Origin: Oscillospiraceae bacterium
GTDB lineage: Bacteria > Bacillota > Clostridia > Oscillospirales > Oscillospiraceae
Direction of reading: 5' to 3'
Assembly (NCBI GenBank): GCA_015068245.1
Contig: SVKU01000011.1
Coordinates: 1 to 64,000 of the forward strand
DNA length: 64,000 nt
Under the pieces are notes generated by a model. That model was not told the DNA's origin. It searched no databases and worked only from the letters and a program-made list of their open reading frames with translations. Position 1 is the first letter of the stretch. Each line of letters opens with the position of its first letter. Shown here piece after piece: positions 1 to 8,315 of this stretch. Both the position numbers and the translations under genes were made by a program.

Positions 1-405
1 TTCGTCGCAGTCGTAAGTGACGGAGTACAGAGCGTTCATGGCGTCGGTGCCCATGCAGCGCTGCATGCAGCCGCCGACACGGTGGCAGATAAGACGGGTC
101 ATGAGCTGCTTCTTCAGCAGGTCTTCCTGGGTTACATGGATATGGGTGCAGCGGTTAACGGTCTTGCCTTCCATGCCGGGAATGGTGGAGGTGGCGAGGC
201 AGACGTCAGCATAACGGGGGTCGTTAGCGGTGTCGTAGCACTGCTTCATAACGTAGGTGCCGCCTACGATCCAGTCGGCCAGATCTCTCTCTGCGCCTTC
301 CTTGCCGTTGGAGCGGTCAACCTTCTTGCCGTTGAGGTATACGTTGGGCTTCATCTTGAGCATACGCTCTTTGTAGGCTTCGTAAGTGCCGATGTAGTTG
401 GACAT
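1..405 (-). CDS. 4-hydroxybutyryl-CoA dehydratase paralogue, N-terminal part (cut by window edge)
   Basis: The first 135 codons of a second AbfD-type radical flavoenzyme (4-hydroxybutyryl-CoA dehydratase/vinylacetyl-CoA isomerase family); the remainder lies beyond base 1. The start MSNYIGTYEAYKERM follows AAGGAG at good spacing. The fragment is nearly identical to the N-terminus of the complete copy just upstream in the same operon (480-2111), with scattered changes such as CLATSTIPG for CLAESNIPG, and it keeps the Cys-x3-Cys motif (GGCMQRCMG) that supplies two [4Fe-4S] ligands. It is therefore a tandem duplicate. Whether the missing part is intact or has a different substrate preference cannot be seen here. 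Confidence 0.85.
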   Translation of the reverse strand, partial: MSNYIGTYEAYKERMLKMKPNVYLNGKKVDRSNGKEGAERDLADWIVGGTYVMKQCYDTANDPRYADVCLATSTIPGMEGKTVNRCTHIHVTQEDLLKKQLMTRLICHRVGGCMQRCMGTDAMNALYSVTYDCDE

Positions 406-432
406 TTTATATATCTCCTTTTAAGTGTTGTC

Positions 433-457
433 CCGGTCAGGCGGAAAGCCTGACCGG
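433..457 (-). other. intergenic hairpin between the two dehydratase genes
   Basis: Perfect 10-bp stem CCGGTCAGGC/GCCTGACCGG with a 5-nt loop, in the 74-bp gap between the tandem dehydratase genes. No U-tract follows, so it is more likely an mRNA stability or processing hairpin, or a weak attenuator, than a terminator. Confidence 0.5.
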
Positions 458-479
458 ATATAAGGGTTTACTAACTAAA

Positions 480-2111
480 TTACTTTGCAGCCTTGGTGGC
501 GTCGAACTTGGCCAGCATGGCTCTGGGAGTAGCGGTGGTAGCGCTTCTCTCGTAGCGGGGGCATTCTTCGTAGCCGGGGATGCCTGCCAGATACTTTGCG
601 ATCTTCTTCAGCTCTTCCAGATCGTAACGGCTCATGAGGGTGATCTCTTCCATCAGGGGGCTGCCGCCGCCGTGTACGCCGGCAACTGCCTGAGCAGCTT
701 CGAATGCGTCGCACAGACGGTTTTCCATCATGCGCATAACGCGATGGGTGTCTTCTGCGGACCATGCGGGGTTACGAACGATGTACTTGTTGCACAGTGC
801 GCCGACATTGTCTTCTTCCATGAAGAAGTTTTCTTCCAGAGGCAGGGAGGCGCAGACGCCGCCGGTGAGGTCAGCCATGGTTTCGTACTCGGCATAGATC
901 TTGTGACCTGCCAGACGACGGCCGGCGTTGGTAAGGATCTCATCGGGTACCCACTGGCCGGAGGGGAACTGAGTTGCGTGGTGAGCAGCAGCTTCGCCTG
1001 CAGCGAAGACCAGCTCAGCAGTCTGGATAATGTCGCACAGCTTGGAGCGGACGTGGGATTCCTTTGCGATGTCGTTGACTTCGGCGACCAGAGCGGCCTG
1101 GGAAGCAATAACTTCGGAAACAGCGGTCTTACAACCGGTGTAGGAATGACGATGATAGTGAGCGAACATCAGGGCGAGGTAGCCGGCGTAACGGCAAACG
1201 CCTTCATGGTCGCGGCCGCACATGAATACGCGGTCATAGGGTACGAATACGTCGTCGAATACGGTGAGGGATTCAACGTCGCCGATCTTTGCATAGGGAG
1301 CTTCCAGATGGCTTCTCTTGTGATGCTGGCCGGGGATAGCCATCAGCTTGATGCCTTCCCAGTCTGCGGGCAGAGCGAAAGCGACAGCGTAGTCGGAGTC
1401 GTCCTGGCTCATGAACTTGGTGGGGTTGACAATGATTTCGTCAACGTAAGGAGCGCAGCTGTTGCAGATCTTGGCGCCGCGGACGATGATGCCCTTGCAG
1501 GGCTTGCCGTCGATGCCAACACCGTCGACGTCAGTTTCGACAACATGTACGAACTGGTCGGGGTCGGGCTGCATGTGAGCTCTCTTGTACTTGGGGTTAC
1601 GGGAACCCTTAACGTCGGTCTGAGCACAGTTGCAGACCAGGTCGTTTTCCTGGCAGTAAGCAATGTACTTCAGCAGTCTCTGATGATATTCGGTGCCGCA
1701 GGCTTCGTCGCAGTCGAAGGTTACGGAATACAGAGCGTTCATGGCGTCGGTGCCCATGCAGCGCTGCATGCAGCCGCCGACACGGTGGCAGATAAGGCGG
1801 GTCATGAGCTGCTTCTTCAGCAGGTCTTCCTGGGTGTGGTGAATGTTGGTGCAGCGGTTGATGATCTTGCCTTCCATGCCGGGGATGTTGGATTCGGCAA
1901 GACATACGTCAGCGTAACGGGGGTCGTTAGCGGTGTCGTAGCACTGCTTCATAACATAGGTGCCGCCTACGATCCAGTCGGCCAGATCTCTTTCTGCGCC
2001 TTCCTTGCCGTTGGAGCGGTCAACCTTCTTGCCGTTGAGGTATACGTTGGGCTTCATCTTGAGCATACGCTCTTTGTAGGCTTCGTAAGTGCCAACATAA
2101 TTCTGGGGCAT
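480..2111 (-). CDS. abfD: 4-hydroxybutyryl-CoA dehydratase / vinylacetyl-CoA delta-isomerase
   Basis: A 543-aa cytoplasmic FAD and [4Fe-4S] enzyme of the AbfD family, which dehydrates 4-hydroxybutyryl-CoA to crotonyl-CoA by a ketyl-radical route in GABA/succinate-to-butyrate fermentation. The cluster ligands known from Clostridium aminobutyricum (Cys99, Cys103, His292, Cys299) correspond to C114, C118 (GGCMQRCMG), H320 and C327 (HRHSYTGCK), with the active-site Tyr and Lys of that motif also kept. It is about 50 residues longer than the roughly 490-aa reference, partly through extra sequence near residues 33-70. The start MPQNYVGTYE is chosen because GGAGG lies just upstream; the upstream in-frame extension has no family similarity. 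Probably co-transcribed with the SDR gene (2265-3053) and the second copy downstream. Confidence 0.9.
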   Translation of the reverse strand: MPQNYVGTYEAYKERMLKMKPNVYLNGKKVDRSNGKEGAERDLADWIVGGTYVMKQCYDTANDPRYADVCLAESNIPGMEGKIINRCTNIHHTQEDLLKKQLMTRLICHRVGGCMQRCMGTDAMNALYSVTFDCDEACGTEYHQRLLKYIAYCQENDLVCNCAQTDVKGSRNPKYKRAHMQPDPDQFVHVVETDVDGVGIDGKPCKGIIVRGAKICNSCAPYVDEIIVNPTKFMSQDDSDYAVAFALPADWEGIKLMAIPGQHHKRSHLEAPYAKIGDVESLTVFDDVFVPYDRVFMCGRDHEGVCRYAGYLALMFAHYHRHSYTGCKTAVSEVIASQAALVAEVNDIAKESHVRSKLCDIIQTAELVFAAGEAAAHHATQFPSGQWVPDEILTNAGRRLAGHKIYAEYETMADLTGGVCASLPLEENFFMEEDNVGALCNKYIVRNPAWSAEDTHRVMRMMENRLCDAFEAAQAVAGVHGGGSPLMEEITLMSRYDLEELKKIAKYLAGIPGYEECPRYERSATTATPRAMLAKFDATKAAK

Positions 2112-2264
2112 TGTATGTATCCTCCTAAAGTTATTATTTATGTATATAGTAGATATTGTGTTCGTTGCGGTTTCGCAACAGTGTTTCCGATGTGCAACAG
2201 TCTTTATCCCGAGCAATTTCGGGAGGACAAAATTTCTTGCTTTTTGAGCAATTTAACTAATAAA

Positions 2265-3053
2265 TTAGTTGATGGTCATGCCGCCGTCGACAGGGATCAG
2301 AACACCGGTGATGTAACCGGCAGCGGGAGAAGCCAGGAAGTTGGCAACGCCGGCGATCTCTTCGGGCTGAGCATAACGGCGCAGGGAGATCATCTTGGTA
2401 ACGGCAGCGGCGTTCTTTTCGTCGGCCATAACGCCCTTGGTCATGTCGGTAACAACGTAGCCGGGAGCGATGGAGTTGACGGTGATGCCGTAGCGGGCCA
2501 GTTCGTTGGCCATGATCTTGGTCAGGTGGATAACGGCAGACTTTGCGGAACCGTAGATGGAGTCGCCTCTGGGAGCCTTGATACCGGCAGCGGAGGCCAT
2601 ATTTATGATACGGTAGGGGCATGCAGCGCCTTTTTCGTAGCCCTGAGCCACCATCTGCTTGGCAGCCAGCTGGCTGAGGAAGTACAGAGCCTTTAGGTCG
2701 GCGTCCATGGTGTGGTCGAATTCGGATTCTTCAACATCGATCATGTTCTTGGGAGTGCCGCCAACACCGGCGTTGTTGACAAGAATGTCTACTCTGCCGA
2801 ACTCTTCGACGGTTTTCTTGATGAGATTTTCACGATGCTCGGCCTTGGTGACCTCGGTAGCTACGCCCAGAGCCTTGAAGCCTTTTGCCTTCAGTTCGGC
2901 GGCAACAGCGTCGCACTGTTCCTGCTTGCGGCCGGTGATAACGACGGCAGCACCGTAGCTGGCCATGGTCTCGGCGATGGCGTTGCCGATGCCGCGGGTG
3001 GAACCGGTGATAATAGCAACCTTACCGGTCAGATCATAGGTGGGATAGGTCAT
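2265..3053 (-). CDS. SDR-family NAD(P)-dependent oxidoreductase (FabG-like)
   Basis: A 262-aa classical short-chain dehydrogenase/reductase. Visible motifs are the dinucleotide-binding TGSTRGIG (residues 16-23), NNAG (93-96), catalytic Ser154, and YGSAK (Tyr167, Lys171), plus a typical C-terminus VLIPVDGGMTIN. Such enzymes interconvert 3-hydroxyacyl and 3-oxoacyl groups or other alcohols and ketones. It is the first gene after a near-consensus promoter and lies about 150 bp before abfD. A role such as 3-hydroxybutyryl-CoA or hydroxyacid oxidoreduction next to the 4-hydroxybutyryl-CoA pathway is plausible but inferred; substrate cannot be read from sequence. The ATG follows a GGAGGT Shine-Dalgarno. 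Confidence 0.85.
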   Translation of the reverse strand: MTYPTYDLTGKVAIITGSTRGIGNAIAETMASYGAAVVITGRKQEQCDAVAAELKAKGFKALGVATEVTKAEHRENLIKKTVEEFGRVDILVNNAGVGGTPKNMIDVEESEFDHTMDADLKALYFLSQLAAKQMVAQGYEKGAACPYRIINMASAAGIKAPRGDSIYGSAKSAVIHLTKIMANELARYGITVNSIAPGYVVTDMTKGVMADEKNAAAVTKMISLRRYAQPEEIAGVANFLASPAAGYITGVLIPVDGGMTIN

Positions 3054-3093
3054 TTTGATATACCTCCGTTGTTTCTTCTGTTTTCACACTTAC

Positions 3094-3122
3094 ATTATAT
3101 AAAATTGCCTATGCTTTTTCAA
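3094..3122 (-). promoter_or_regulatory. sigma-A-type promoter of the SDR-abfD operon
   Basis: On the minus strand TTGAAA, 17 bp, TATAAT, ending about 40 bp before the SDR start codon. Five of six and six of six matches to consensus. Confidence 0.75.
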
Positions 3123-3310
3123 TAGATAATTACTGCAAGTTTCATGCCAAAATGCCAAAAATGCAAAATTTAACGATAAATAGCGTATATTTTTAAAATA
3201 CTATTTAAAATAACGAAAAACCTCAAAAGTGCCAAATTTTTATGTGTTGCAATTTTGCAACTGTTGAAATTTTGCAACGACAGGGTTCCGACCACAATAT
3301 ATTGTGGTTG

Positions 3311-3510
3311 GGGGTCAGGGATCAGGGATCAGGGGGCAGGGGTAAAGTCTTGCTGTCATTTCTGAACATCAGGTCAGCAAGCTGACCTATCGGAGAAATC
3401 CCCTTCCTGAGATGGGAAAGCAGGGACACTCCTCCGGAGTGTCCGAAAAGGAAATAAAAATTAAAAACGGACACCCGAGGACGGGTGTCCCTACTGATTC
3501 CCGACCCCTG
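3311..3510. repeat. heptad-repeat inverted-arm element with nested palindromes
   Basis: The left arm (3311-3345) is a run of 7-bp units GGGGTCA, GGGATCA, GGGATCA, GGGGGCA, GGGGTAA. The right arm (3494-3510) carries units in opposite orientation (TGATTCC CGACCCC). Between them lie a TGTCATTTC-type element with a GGTCAGCAAGCTGACC palindrome near 3372-3387 and two perfect hairpins (GGACACTC..GAGTGTCC near 3425-3445, GGACACCC..GGGTGTCC near 3470-3490). This fills most of the 494-bp gap between the SDR and CoA-transferase genes; no gene is visible in it. An AT-rich stretch with repeated GCAATTTTGCAAC lies at 3247-3280. Confidence 0.7.
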
Positions 3511-3511
3511 T

Positions 3512-3551
3512 TTGACAGAAAAAGCTGCCTTACGGCAGCTTTTTCTGTCAA
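3512..3551 (-). terminator. intrinsic terminator of the CoA-transferase gene
   Basis: Palindrome AAAAAGCTGCC-TTAC-GGCAGCTTTTT, extended on both sides by TTGACAG/CTGTCAA. It overlaps the stop codon of the CoA-transferase gene. The flanking A and T runs could make it bidirectional. Confidence 0.8.
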
Positions 3552-4843
3552 ACTATAAACATATACTTTTTGGCTTCGAACAAAAGTCTGTCACGGTCGT
3601 CGGGATGGGCGATAGCCACAAGCGCCTTGACTCGATCCATAAGGGTTCGTCCTTTCAGCTCGGCAATGCCGTATTCGGTGACCACGGTGTCGGCGTAAGG
3701 TCTGGGTATGGTGACCTGAGCGCCCGGAGTAAGGGTGGATTTGATCTTTGCATCACCCTTTTTAGTGCGGGACTGCATGATAAGTATGCTGCGTCCGCCC
3801 TTGGAATGCTGGGCGCCGTAAGCAAAGTCGAAACCACCGCCCGGGCCGGAATACTGGCGGGTGCCGATGGATTCGGAGCAGACCTGACCGGTCAGATCTA
3901 TCTCAAGAATACCGTTGATGGAGATCATATTGTCGTTCTGAGCAATGACCTTGGGATCGGTAACGTAGCTGGCGGGACGGATAACGCAGTTTTTATTCTC
4001 GTGGATCATTTTGTAAAGCCCCTGCAGACCGCCGGCAAAGCAGAAAGTATGCTCGCCGGGATTGAGGTTTTTGCGTGCGCCGGTGACAACACCTTTTTCA
4101 ACCATATCGCCCATAAGGTTGGTAAACATTTCGCTGTGGATACCCAGATCCTTTTTGTCCATCATATAGGTGGCACAGGCGTTGGGCAGAGTACCGATAC
4201 CCAACTGGAAAGTGTCGCCGTTTTTGACCAGGGAAGCCACGTGCTGACCGATCATGTTTTCAATATCGGAGGGCACAAGGTCGGGTATCTCGGGGGGCTG
4301 ATAACTGGTTTCGTAGAAGGCGGTGACGTCCTCAATGTTGATCTCAACGCCGCCGGTAACGGGCAGCAGTTGGTCGTTGACCTCAAGTATGATGCGCTCG
4401 CAGGACAGAGGATCTATATCCTTTTCCCACATCTGGGACAGGTTGACCTGGAAATTGCCGTTTTCGTCCATGGGAGTAACGGCAGCGATATACACGTTTC
4501 GGGGATATGCAGCGTTGTAGGAGAAAGGCTGGTCGTAAAGATCGCAGGCAACAAAAGTGCAGTTGCCCTTGCGCTGGGGTTCTTCCCAGCCTCGTCCGTA
4601 AAATGCGGACTGGGTGATGATATGTCCCACCATACCGTCGTTCTGAAGAAAACCGTAGTTGCTGCTGCGGCCTTTCAGTACGGTGACATTTTCAACTCTG
4701 GGAGCGATGGTGTGAAGAGCCTCACAGAATTTCTGAGGTTCGTTGCAGTCCTTGCCGAAGCAGATATTGTCGTTGGATCTTATAAGGTCCAGACATTCCT
4801 GCAAAGTACGCCTTTTCTCATTATACAGCTTCTGATGATCCAT
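3548..4843 (-). CDS. abfT: 4-hydroxybutyrate CoA-transferase-like protein (acetyl-CoA hydrolase/transferase family)
   Basis: A 431-aa class I CoA-transferase of the acetyl-CoA hydrolase/transferase family. It would move CoA from acetyl- or butyryl-CoA to 4-hydroxybutyrate through a glutamyl-CoA intermediate. The family's catalytic Glu is present in LGIHSEMF, and the C-terminal signatures GGGFDFAYGA and TEYGIAELKGR are intact; length matches known AbfT proteins. The neighbouring AbfD-type dehydratases support the 4-hydroxybutyrate assignment over a plain butyryl-CoA:acetate CoA-transferase, but these are hard to separate by eye. The ATG is preferred over a GTG two codons upstream because of AAGGA spacing. 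It has its own promoter and terminator. Confidence 0.8.
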   Translation of the reverse strand: MDHQKLYNEKRRTLQECLDLIRSNDNICFGKDCNEPQKFCEALHTIAPRVENVTVLKGRSSNYGFLQNDGMVGHIITQSAFYGRGWEEPQRKGNCTFVACDLYDQPFSYNAAYPRNVYIAAVTPMDENGNFQVNLSQMWEKDIDPLSCERIILEVNDQLLPVTGGVEINIEDVTAFYETSYQPPEIPDLVPSDIENMIGQHVASLVKNGDTFQLGIGTLPNACATYMMDKKDLGIHSEMFTNLMGDMVEKGVVTGARKNLNPGEHTFCFAGGLQGLYKMIHENKNCVIRPASYVTDPKVIAQNDNMISINGILEIDLTGQVCSESIGTRQYSGPGGGFDFAYGAQHSKGGRSILIMQSRTKKGDAKIKSTLTPGAQVTIPRPYADTVVTEYGIAELKGRTLMDRVKALVAIAHPDDRDRLLFEAKKYMFIV

Positions 4844-4893
4844 ATGCACTCAGTCCTTATTAAATCAATTTAGTAAATACATTCAGCAAATTC

Positions 4894-4922
4894 AGATTAG
4901 CACTCGTCATCATGTTTGTCAA
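4894..4922 (-). promoter_or_regulatory. probable promoter of the CoA-transferase gene
   Basis: On the minus strand TTGACA, 17 bp, TAATCT. The -35 overlaps the stop codon of the upstream TetR-type gene, so the two genes are tightly packed but separately transcribed. The -10 is a poor match. Confidence 0.45.
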
Positions 4923-5488
4923 GGTTTGAGGCCATTGAGGGCAGGGGCGATGCTTTCGTTCATGGCAATGCGCAGGTCATCGTCGGTCTTACCCTGGCAC
5001 CACAGGCAGATTATCCCCCAGACAACAGCAAAAATCATTCGTACCTGAACTTCGGGAGAATAGTCGCAGTTGATTTCGCCCTTTTGCTGCCCCTCAGCCA
5101 ACAAAGATGCAGTGAGCTTTGCTGCGTAGTTGCCTGTATACATCAGGCTATTGTCGGGAGTAATTATTACGCTCATGGTGTCACGGCCTATTTCCTGAGT
5201 TATATGGGCATAATAATCCAGCAGTTCGGCTATTTTTTCGAGGGAAGTTTCACCCCGGAACCGATAATTTCTGACTTTTTCGTTGCCGTCCAGAGAAATG
5301 TCTTTAAAAACATCGCTTTTGGTGCGGAAATAGTGATAGAACACGCCAACGGTAACGCCAACCTGACTGCAAATATCTGCTATGGATACGTTGTTATATC
5401 CCTTTTGGGCAAAAAGGGTCAGGGCAGTTTCGGTCAATCTGCGCTTTGTTTCGGCACCCTGCTGGCTGCGGGTCAATTTCTTTTCCAT
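4919..5488 (-). CDS. TetR/AcrR-family transcriptional regulator
   Basis: A 189-aa regulator with an N-terminal TetR helix-turn-helix (about residues 12-58; core NNVSIADICSQVGVTVGVFYHY) and a variable ligand-binding C-terminal domain. The start MEKKLTRSQQ is chosen because a perfect promoter (5523-5551) lies downstream of the longer in-frame start and AGAGG precedes this ATG. It sits immediately upstream of, and in the same direction as, the CoA-transferase gene, so it may sense a CoA thioester or organic acid and control the fermentation genes. That role is inferred from position only. Confidence 0.85.
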   Translation of the reverse strand: MEKKLTRSQQGAETKRRLTETALTLFAQKGYNNVSIADICSQVGVTVGVFYHYFRTKSDVFKDISLDGNEKVRNYRFRGETSLEKIAELLDYYAHITQEIGRDTMSVIITPDNSLMYTGNYAAKLTASLLAEGQQKGEINCDYSPEVQVRMIFAVVWGIICLWCQGKTDDDLRIAMNESIAPALNGLKP

Positions 5489-5522
5489 TTTGAAACCTCT
5501 CATCATAGTACGGTGAAGTATA

Positions 5523-5551
5523 ATTATAATGTAGGGTGCAGTCAATGTCAA
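5523..5551 (-). promoter_or_regulatory. consensus sigma-A promoter of the TetR gene
   Basis: On the minus strand TTGACA, exactly 17 bp, TATAAT: a perfect match in both hexamers. It fixes the TetR start at 5488 because longer ORF starts lie upstream of the transcription start. Confidence 0.85.
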
Positions 5552-5557
5552 ATTTGC

Positions 5558-5696
5558 AGGTTGAGGGTGAAAGCTTAAAGGGTCAAGGAGAATCGAAATT
5601 TTTGATTTTCTCATGATGCAGCAACGTCCGGAACAGTCAACCGGAAATAAAGGGTGCTTGCAACCTTGACCTTAAACCTGGCACCTTCGACCTTTG
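5558..5696. repeat. heptad-repeat inverted-arm element
   Basis: The left arm is AGGTTGA GGGTGAA AGCTTAA AGGGTCA AGGAG. The right arm is AACCTTG ACCTTAA ACCTGGC ACCTTCG ACCTTTG, i.e. strictly 7-bp spaced degenerate units in the opposite orientation, separated by about 70 bp. It lies in the divergent gap between TetR and the PPIase gene. Confidence 0.7.
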
Positions 5697-5731
5697 TTCA
5701 TAAAAAGTTTATACTTGCCGAATAACATCAA

Positions 5732-5760
5732 TTGCAATTATACCAATGATATGTTAAACT
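5732..5760 (+). promoter_or_regulatory. probable promoter of the PPIase gene
   Basis: TTGCAA, 17 bp, TAAACT with an extended -10 TG, 42 bp before the GTG start. Confidence 0.5.
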
Positions 5761-5802
5761 GAAAGTTACGAGCAAAAAATACTATATTGGAGTGATTTAC
5801 AA

Positions 5803-7218
5803 GTGATATGTCCCAAATGCGGAGCAAATGTTGCCGACGAATCCCGATTCTGCAATATGTGTCAGGAGCCTCTGACCGAGGACGCAAAGGCTGAAGCTGC
5901 CAATGCCGCTGCCAAGCAGCCCGGTAAGAAAAATAAAAACCTGCCCATTTATCTGGCTATCGCTGCTGTGGTAGTCGTTTTGGCTCTTCTGGCAGCCATT
6001 CTTGGCAGCCGCAACAATGATAACAACGTTGTATCGTCTGAAGAAGCGGTTGCTTCCGGTGAGCAGGTTTCCAACGAGACCGGTACCGATGCCATCGGCA
6101 CCTACACCGAGGCCCAGCTTGAAGGCGCCATCGCCAGAGTTGAGTCCGAAGGCTATACTATGGATAATGTGGAATTCAACTACTACTATTGGGGTCAGTA
6201 CTATTATGTGGTGGCCGCCTATGGTCAGAATCTGAGCTCTTTCTTCGACGTTACAAAGCCTCTGGACGGCCAGATGTTTGACGAAACCATGACATGGCAG
6301 GAATTCTTTGTCGAAAACGCAATTTCCGCTTTCATTCAGACAAAGGGTCTGGTGTTCGATGCCAAAGCTGCCGGTTTTGAAATGCCCGAAGAAACAAGAG
6401 CTGTCCTTGAGCAGACTCTGCTGGAGCTTCAGAGCTACGCCGACGAATACAAAGACGAATATGCCGATTTAGACGAATATATCGCCGCTTCCTATGGTGA
6501 AGGAGCAACCTTTGAAACTTTCTCCACCTATCTTGAAGAGTCTTATCTTTCCTCCGCTTACACCGAAAAGCTCTATAACGACCTGAGCTTTACCGATGCC
6601 GAGATCGAGGAGTATTACGACACCTACGCCGCCGACTACGAGGCCGCAGGTATGCCCAAAGACGAAACCCATGTTGTTGACGCACGTCATATCCTTGTTG
6701 CCTTTGAAGCCGACGCGGAAGGAAATGTGACCGAAGATGCAAAAGCCGCCGCAAAGGAAGAAGCTCAGAAGCTTTATGACCAGTGGCAGGCAGACGGCGG
6801 CACGGAAGAAGCCTTTGCAGCTCTCGCCACCGCCAACACCGATGATACCGCAACCGCTGCTTCCGGCGGTCTGTGCGGAACCATCGCTCCCGGAGACACC
6901 GTTGCCGCTTTCAACGACTGGGTATTTGCCGAAGGCCGTCAGCCCGGCGACTGCGAACTGGTTGAAACCGAATTCGGCTGGCACGTGGTATACTTTGTCC
7001 AGGAAGGCGATCTGCTGTGGAAACTGGCTGCAAAGTCCGACCTGACTTATGAAACCATGCAGGGTACCGTTGAACAGATAACCGAAAAATACCTCTTCGA
7101 AGTCGACAAGTCTGCCATAGTCATCAACACTCCCACCGACGTATCCGCAGGCTTCGTTTCCGAAGACACTGCTGCCGAAGAAACCGCCGAACAGTCCGCC
7201 CAGGAGGCTGCCGAATAA
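5803..7218 (+). CDS. membrane-anchored zinc-ribbon parvulin-type peptidyl-prolyl isomerase
   Basis: A 471-aa protein. It starts (GTG, GGAG upstream) with a zinc ribbon (Cys3-x2-Cys6, Cys17-x2-Cys20), then a single membrane helix at about residues 47-67, then a long acidic extracytoplasmic region. A SurA/PrsA-like chaperone part is followed by a parvulin (rotamase) domain at about 293-405, containing ARHILV, ASGG and FGWHVVYF. Members assist folding of exported proteins outside the membrane. An N-terminal cytoplasmic zinc ribbon instead of the PrsA lipobox is unusual for a foldase and suggests membrane anchoring by the helix. The C-terminus is Glu/Ala-rich. Only 14 bp separate it from the HD-domain gene, so they are probably co-transcribed. 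Confidence 0.8.
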   Translation: MICPKCGANVADESRFCNMCQEPLTEDAKAEAANAAAKQPGKKNKNLPIYLAIAAVVVVLALLAAILGSRNNDNNVVSSEEAVASGEQVSNETGTDAIGTYTEAQLEGAIARVESEGYTMDNVEFNYYYWGQYYYVVAAYGQNLSSFFDVTKPLDGQMFDETMTWQEFFVENAISAFIQTKGLVFDAKAAGFEMPEETRAVLEQTLLELQSYADEYKDEYADLDEYIAASYGEGATFETFSTYLEESYLSSAYTEKLYNDLSFTDAEIEEYYDTYAADYEAAGMPKDETHVVDARHILVAFEADAEGNVTEDAKAAAKEEAQKLYDQWQADGGTEEAFAALATANTDDTATAASGGLCGTIAPGDTVAAFNDWVFAEGRQPGDCELVETEFGWHVVYFVQEGDLLWKLAAKSDLTYETMQGTVEQITEKYLFEVDKSAIVINTPTDVSAGFVSEDTAAEETAEQSAQEAAE

Positions 7219-7232
7219 TTAAGGGTGAGCAT

Positions 7233-7898
7233 ATGTCTATTACTTTTGAACAGGTGAGGGGTAACCCGGAGATAAACACCTATATCAGAAAAGCCGACGA
7301 AACCATGATCGCCATGGGTTATACGGAGCATTCCTTTGCCCATGTCACAAAAACCGCAGTGACCGCGTCAAATCTTCTTCGTGACCTTGGTTATCCCGCC
7401 AGGGTCGCAGAGCTGGCCTATATTGCAGGATATATGCACGATATAGGCAACGTGGTGAACCGCCAGGACCATGCCCAGAGCGGAGCTTTGCTGGCATACA
7501 GCATACTCACAAGAATGGGAATGAGTGCGGAAGAAACCGCCACCGTTATGACGGCTATCGGAAACCATGACGAAGGTTCTGCCGTGCCCGTAAGCCCCAT
7601 TGCTGCGGCTCTTATTCTGGCAGACAAGTCCGATGTTCGCCGCAGCCGTGTGAGAAACAAATCAAACCCCTCTGCTTTTGACATTCACGACCGGGTAAAC
7701 TATGCCGTCACCGGTGCAGAGCTGGTGCTGGAAAAAGAAGAAAAGACTGTTACGCTGAACCTTGTTATCGATATCTCCATGGGCTCCATAATGGACTATT
7801 TTGAGATTTTCCTTCAGCGTATGATGCTGTGCCGCCGTGCTGCGGAAGCTCTTGACCTCCGGTTCCGGCTGGTGATCAACGACTCGGTGCTGTTGTAA
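7233..7898 (+). CDS. HD-domain phosphohydrolase-like protein
   Basis: A 221-aa cytoplasmic protein with a metal-dependent HD-type hydrolase core. A first His occurs in EHSFAHV, the HD pair in AGYMHDIGN, a further metal ligand region in NRQDH, and IGNHDEG and ADKSDVRRSR downstream. HD proteins hydrolyse phosphate esters, often nucleotides or cyclic dinucleotides; the specific substrate is unknown. The ATG has a weak GGGTGAG Shine-Dalgarno just after the PPIase stop, supporting translation from the same message. I do not recognise a named family member. Confidence 0.75.
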   Translation: MSITFEQVRGNPEINTYIRKADETMIAMGYTEHSFAHVTKTAVTASNLLRDLGYPARVAELAYIAGYMHDIGNVVNRQDHAQSGALLAYSILTRMGMSAEETATVMTAIGNHDEGSAVPVSPIAAALILADKSDVRRSRVRNKSNPSAFDIHDRVNYAVTGAELVLEKEEKTVTLNLVIDISMGSIMDYFEIFLQRMMLCRRAAEALDLRFRLVINDSVLL

Positions 7899-8211
7899 GG
7901 AGCAGGGAACAGCCGTCATACTGAGGGCGCACATCACCTGTGAGGATCCCCAAAATTTGCGGTCACGGCACGCCGTGACCCTACGAGAACAGTTATAACA
8001 CACTGTGCTGCATCGTGCAAAGTATCAGCTGTTTGATATTGATTCCCGAATCCAATATTTATTCATTTTAATTCGAGCACACCGTGTAAATGTAAGGTAG
8101 CTAACTGATTTTTTCAAGGCAATATGTGAAAAATCAGAGGGTTTTGCGAATAAGTTCCTGATTTTTACTGCATTAAAATTCAAAGAATTTCATAAAATCA
8201 AAAACTTTGCC
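7899..8211. other. gene-free interval with a repeat remnant
   Basis: The 417 bp between the HD gene and the next gene hold a TGTCAT-type repeat remnant (CGTCATACTGAGG..GGATCCCC, about 7915-7955) and a small palindrome GGTCACGGCACGCCGTGACC at about 7970. The rest is AT-rich sequence leading to the promoter at 8212. No open reading frame is convincing. Confidence 0.5.
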
Positions 8212-8239
8212 TTGATTTTAGCAAATATCATGTTATACT
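8212..8239 (+). promoter_or_regulatory. extended -10 promoter of the flavodoxin-like gene
   Basis: TTGATT, 16 bp, TATACT preceded by TGT (extended -10). Start codon about 75 bp downstream, leaving a 5' UTR. Confidence 0.55.
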
Positions 8240-8315
8240 AGCTTTGTGTCAATTTTCGGCCCCGTTTTGAAGAGGGTCGTACATAATAATCATTATTTAT
8301 GAAAGAAGGCAAACA

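Noticed and set aside
672-2696. Long plus-strand open frame opposite abfD and the SDR gene
   Set aside because: It is antisense to two well-supported genes and spans both plus the gap; the protein is rich in Val/Gly/Asp with no domain, as expected of the complement of GC3-rich codons.
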